This document shows, in pieces, positions 6,010 through 6,819 of a stretch of DNA of 6,819 bases. The position numbers and the translations under genes were made by a program. The first letter of the stretch is position 1. Every line of letters begins with the position of its first letter. The notes under the pieces were generated by a model that was not told where the DNA came from, ran no database searches, and saw only the letters and a program-made list of their open reading frames with translations. The DNA is taken from assembly GCA_026982585.1 (NCBI GenBank), contig JALSGW010000017.1:1-6819 (forward strand), in the 5' to 3' direction. This DNA comes from Alphaproteobacteria bacterium (GTDB lineage: Bacteria; Pseudomonadota; Alphaproteobacteria; Geminicoccales; Geminicoccaceae).

Positions 6010-6819
6010 GTGACGGCAGGGACACTCGAGGCGGATCTGTGCGTGCTCGGCGGCGGGGCGGGGGGGCTCGCCACCGCGATCGGCGCCGCGCGCATGGGGG
6101 CGCGGGTCGTTTTGGTGGAGGCCGAGCGGCTCGGGGGCGAATGCCTCCACAGCGGTTGCGTTCCCTCAAAGAGCCTGCTCGCCATAGCCCGGGCCGAGGC
6201 GGAGGCCGCGCGCGGCTTTGATGCCGAGACCCGCGCCGAGGCCTTCGAACGAGCGCGGCGCCATGTCGCCCGCACCATCAGGGCCATCGCCCACCACGAC
6301 AGCGAAGAGCGGCTTCGCGCCCTCGGCGTGCAGCTGGTGCGGGGAGCGGGCCGCTTTACCGGGCCCCGGGAGCTCGAGGCCGCAGGTGTACGCATCCGGG
6401 CGCGCCGCTTCGTGGTGGCCACCGGCTCGCGTCCCCACATCCCCGACATTCCCGGCCTCGCCGGCGCGAACGTCCTCACCACCGACGACATCTTCGGCCT
6501 CGAGAGCGCTCCCGAGCATCTGCTGGTGGTGGGCGCGGGGCCGAGCGGCGTGGAGCTCGCCCAGGCCTTCCGCCGGCTCGGCAGCCGGGTGAGCGTGGTG
6601 GAGGCACACCGCATGCTGGGCGGCGAGGATCCGGAGCTGGTCGACTGGATCCGCCGGGCGCTCGCGCGCGAGGGCATCGAGCTGTTCGAGGGCATCGCCG
6701 ATCTGCGCGCCGGTCCCGCCGCGGCCCTGCGCTTTCGCTGGCAAGAGAGGGAGGTTGGGCTTTCGGGCAGCCATCTGCTGCTCGCCTGCGGGCGCCGTCC
6801 GCGCGTCGACGGTCTCGGC
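6010..6819 (+). CDS. FAD-dependent pyridine nucleotide-disulfide oxidoreductase (5' part)
   Basis: The first 270 codons are present; the rest, including the C-terminal dimerisation domain and its catalytic His-Glu pair, lies beyond the right edge. The order is that of class I flavin disulfide reductases such as dihydrolipoamide dehydrogenase and mercuric reductase. The FAD Rossmann loop is LGGGAGG (13-19). The redox disulfide sits in GGECLHSGCVPSK (C45, C50). VVATGSRPHIP follows at 135-145. The NAD(P) loop is VVGAGPSGVE (G175, G177, G180, E182), and ACGRRP appears at 259-264. E198 at the end of the second NAD-domain strand suggests NAD(H) over NADP(H) (inference). The substrate cannot be decided: the disulfide reads CLHSGC where lipoamide dehydrogenases usually have CLNxGC. 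No lipoyl-enzyme or mer genes are in view. GTG 6010 has AGGA nine bases upstream. GTG 5974 is an in-frame alternative adding 12 residues but has no ribosome-binding sequence. The gene lies 94 bp after the helicase on the same strand. Confidence 0.88.
   Translation, partial: MTAGTLEADLCVLGGGAGGLATAIGAARMGARVVLVEAERLGGECLHSGCVPSKSLLAIARAEAEAARGFDAETRAEAFERARRHVARTIRAIAHHDSEERLRALGVQLVRGAGRFTGPRELEAAGVRIRARRFVVATGSRPHIPDIPGLAGANVLTTDDIFGLESAPEHLLVVGAGPSGVELAQAFRRLGSRVSVVEAHRMLGGEDPELVDWIRRALAREGIELFEGIADLRAGPAAALRFRWQEREVGLSGSHLLLACGRRPRVDGLG

Noticed and set aside
4578..6695. Minus-strand open frame of about 705 codons crossing the helicase-oxidoreductase junction
   Set aside because: It spans two well-identified plus-strand genes and has a low-complexity Ser/Arg-rich start. 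It is an artefact of GC-rich codon use.

Overview
The window is very GC-rich (roughly 70% by eye). It carries five protein-coding genes, two of them cut by the window edges, and no RNA genes, mobile elements or CRISPR arrays that I can see. The gene set suggests a GC-rich proteobacterium, most likely a gammaproteobacterium: a cell-wall amino-sugar recycling pair (anmK/nagA), a tandem-domain universal stress protein that resembles enterobacterial UspE along its length, a SWIM-SNF2 helicase and a class I flavin disulfide reductase. The taxonomic call is inference.

Left part (1-1268). The first 42 codons of anmK run leftward off the window, starting at GTG 126. nagA runs rightward from GTG 177. 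The 50 bp between the two starts holds a Shine-Dalgarno sequence for each. AnmK phosphorylates anhydro-MurNAc released during peptidoglycan turnover. NagA deacetylates GlcNAc-6-phosphate, the sugar produced after MurQ acts on the AnmK product. The two genes therefore encode non-adjacent steps of one route.

Middle (1265-2582). A UspE-like protein is encoded on the minus strand. Its stop codon shares the palindrome CTAG (1265-1268) with the nagA stop, so these convergent genes overlap by 4 bp. A 364-bp stretch (2219-2582) separates it from the divergent helicase gene. It holds weak candidate promoters for both directions but no convincing gene.

Right part (2583-6819). A 1110-residue protein has an N-terminal SWIM zinc finger, a long poorly characterised middle region and a complete C-terminal SNF2 ATPase. 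After 94 bp, which include a compact GC hairpin, the first 270 codons of an FAD/NAD-linked disulfide oxidoreductase run off the right edge.

I did not find a clearly new multi-gene system. The points most worth a second look are the anmK-nagA pairing, unusual active-site features in NagA, the uncharacterised middle of the helicase, and overlapping or short reading frames at several gene starts.
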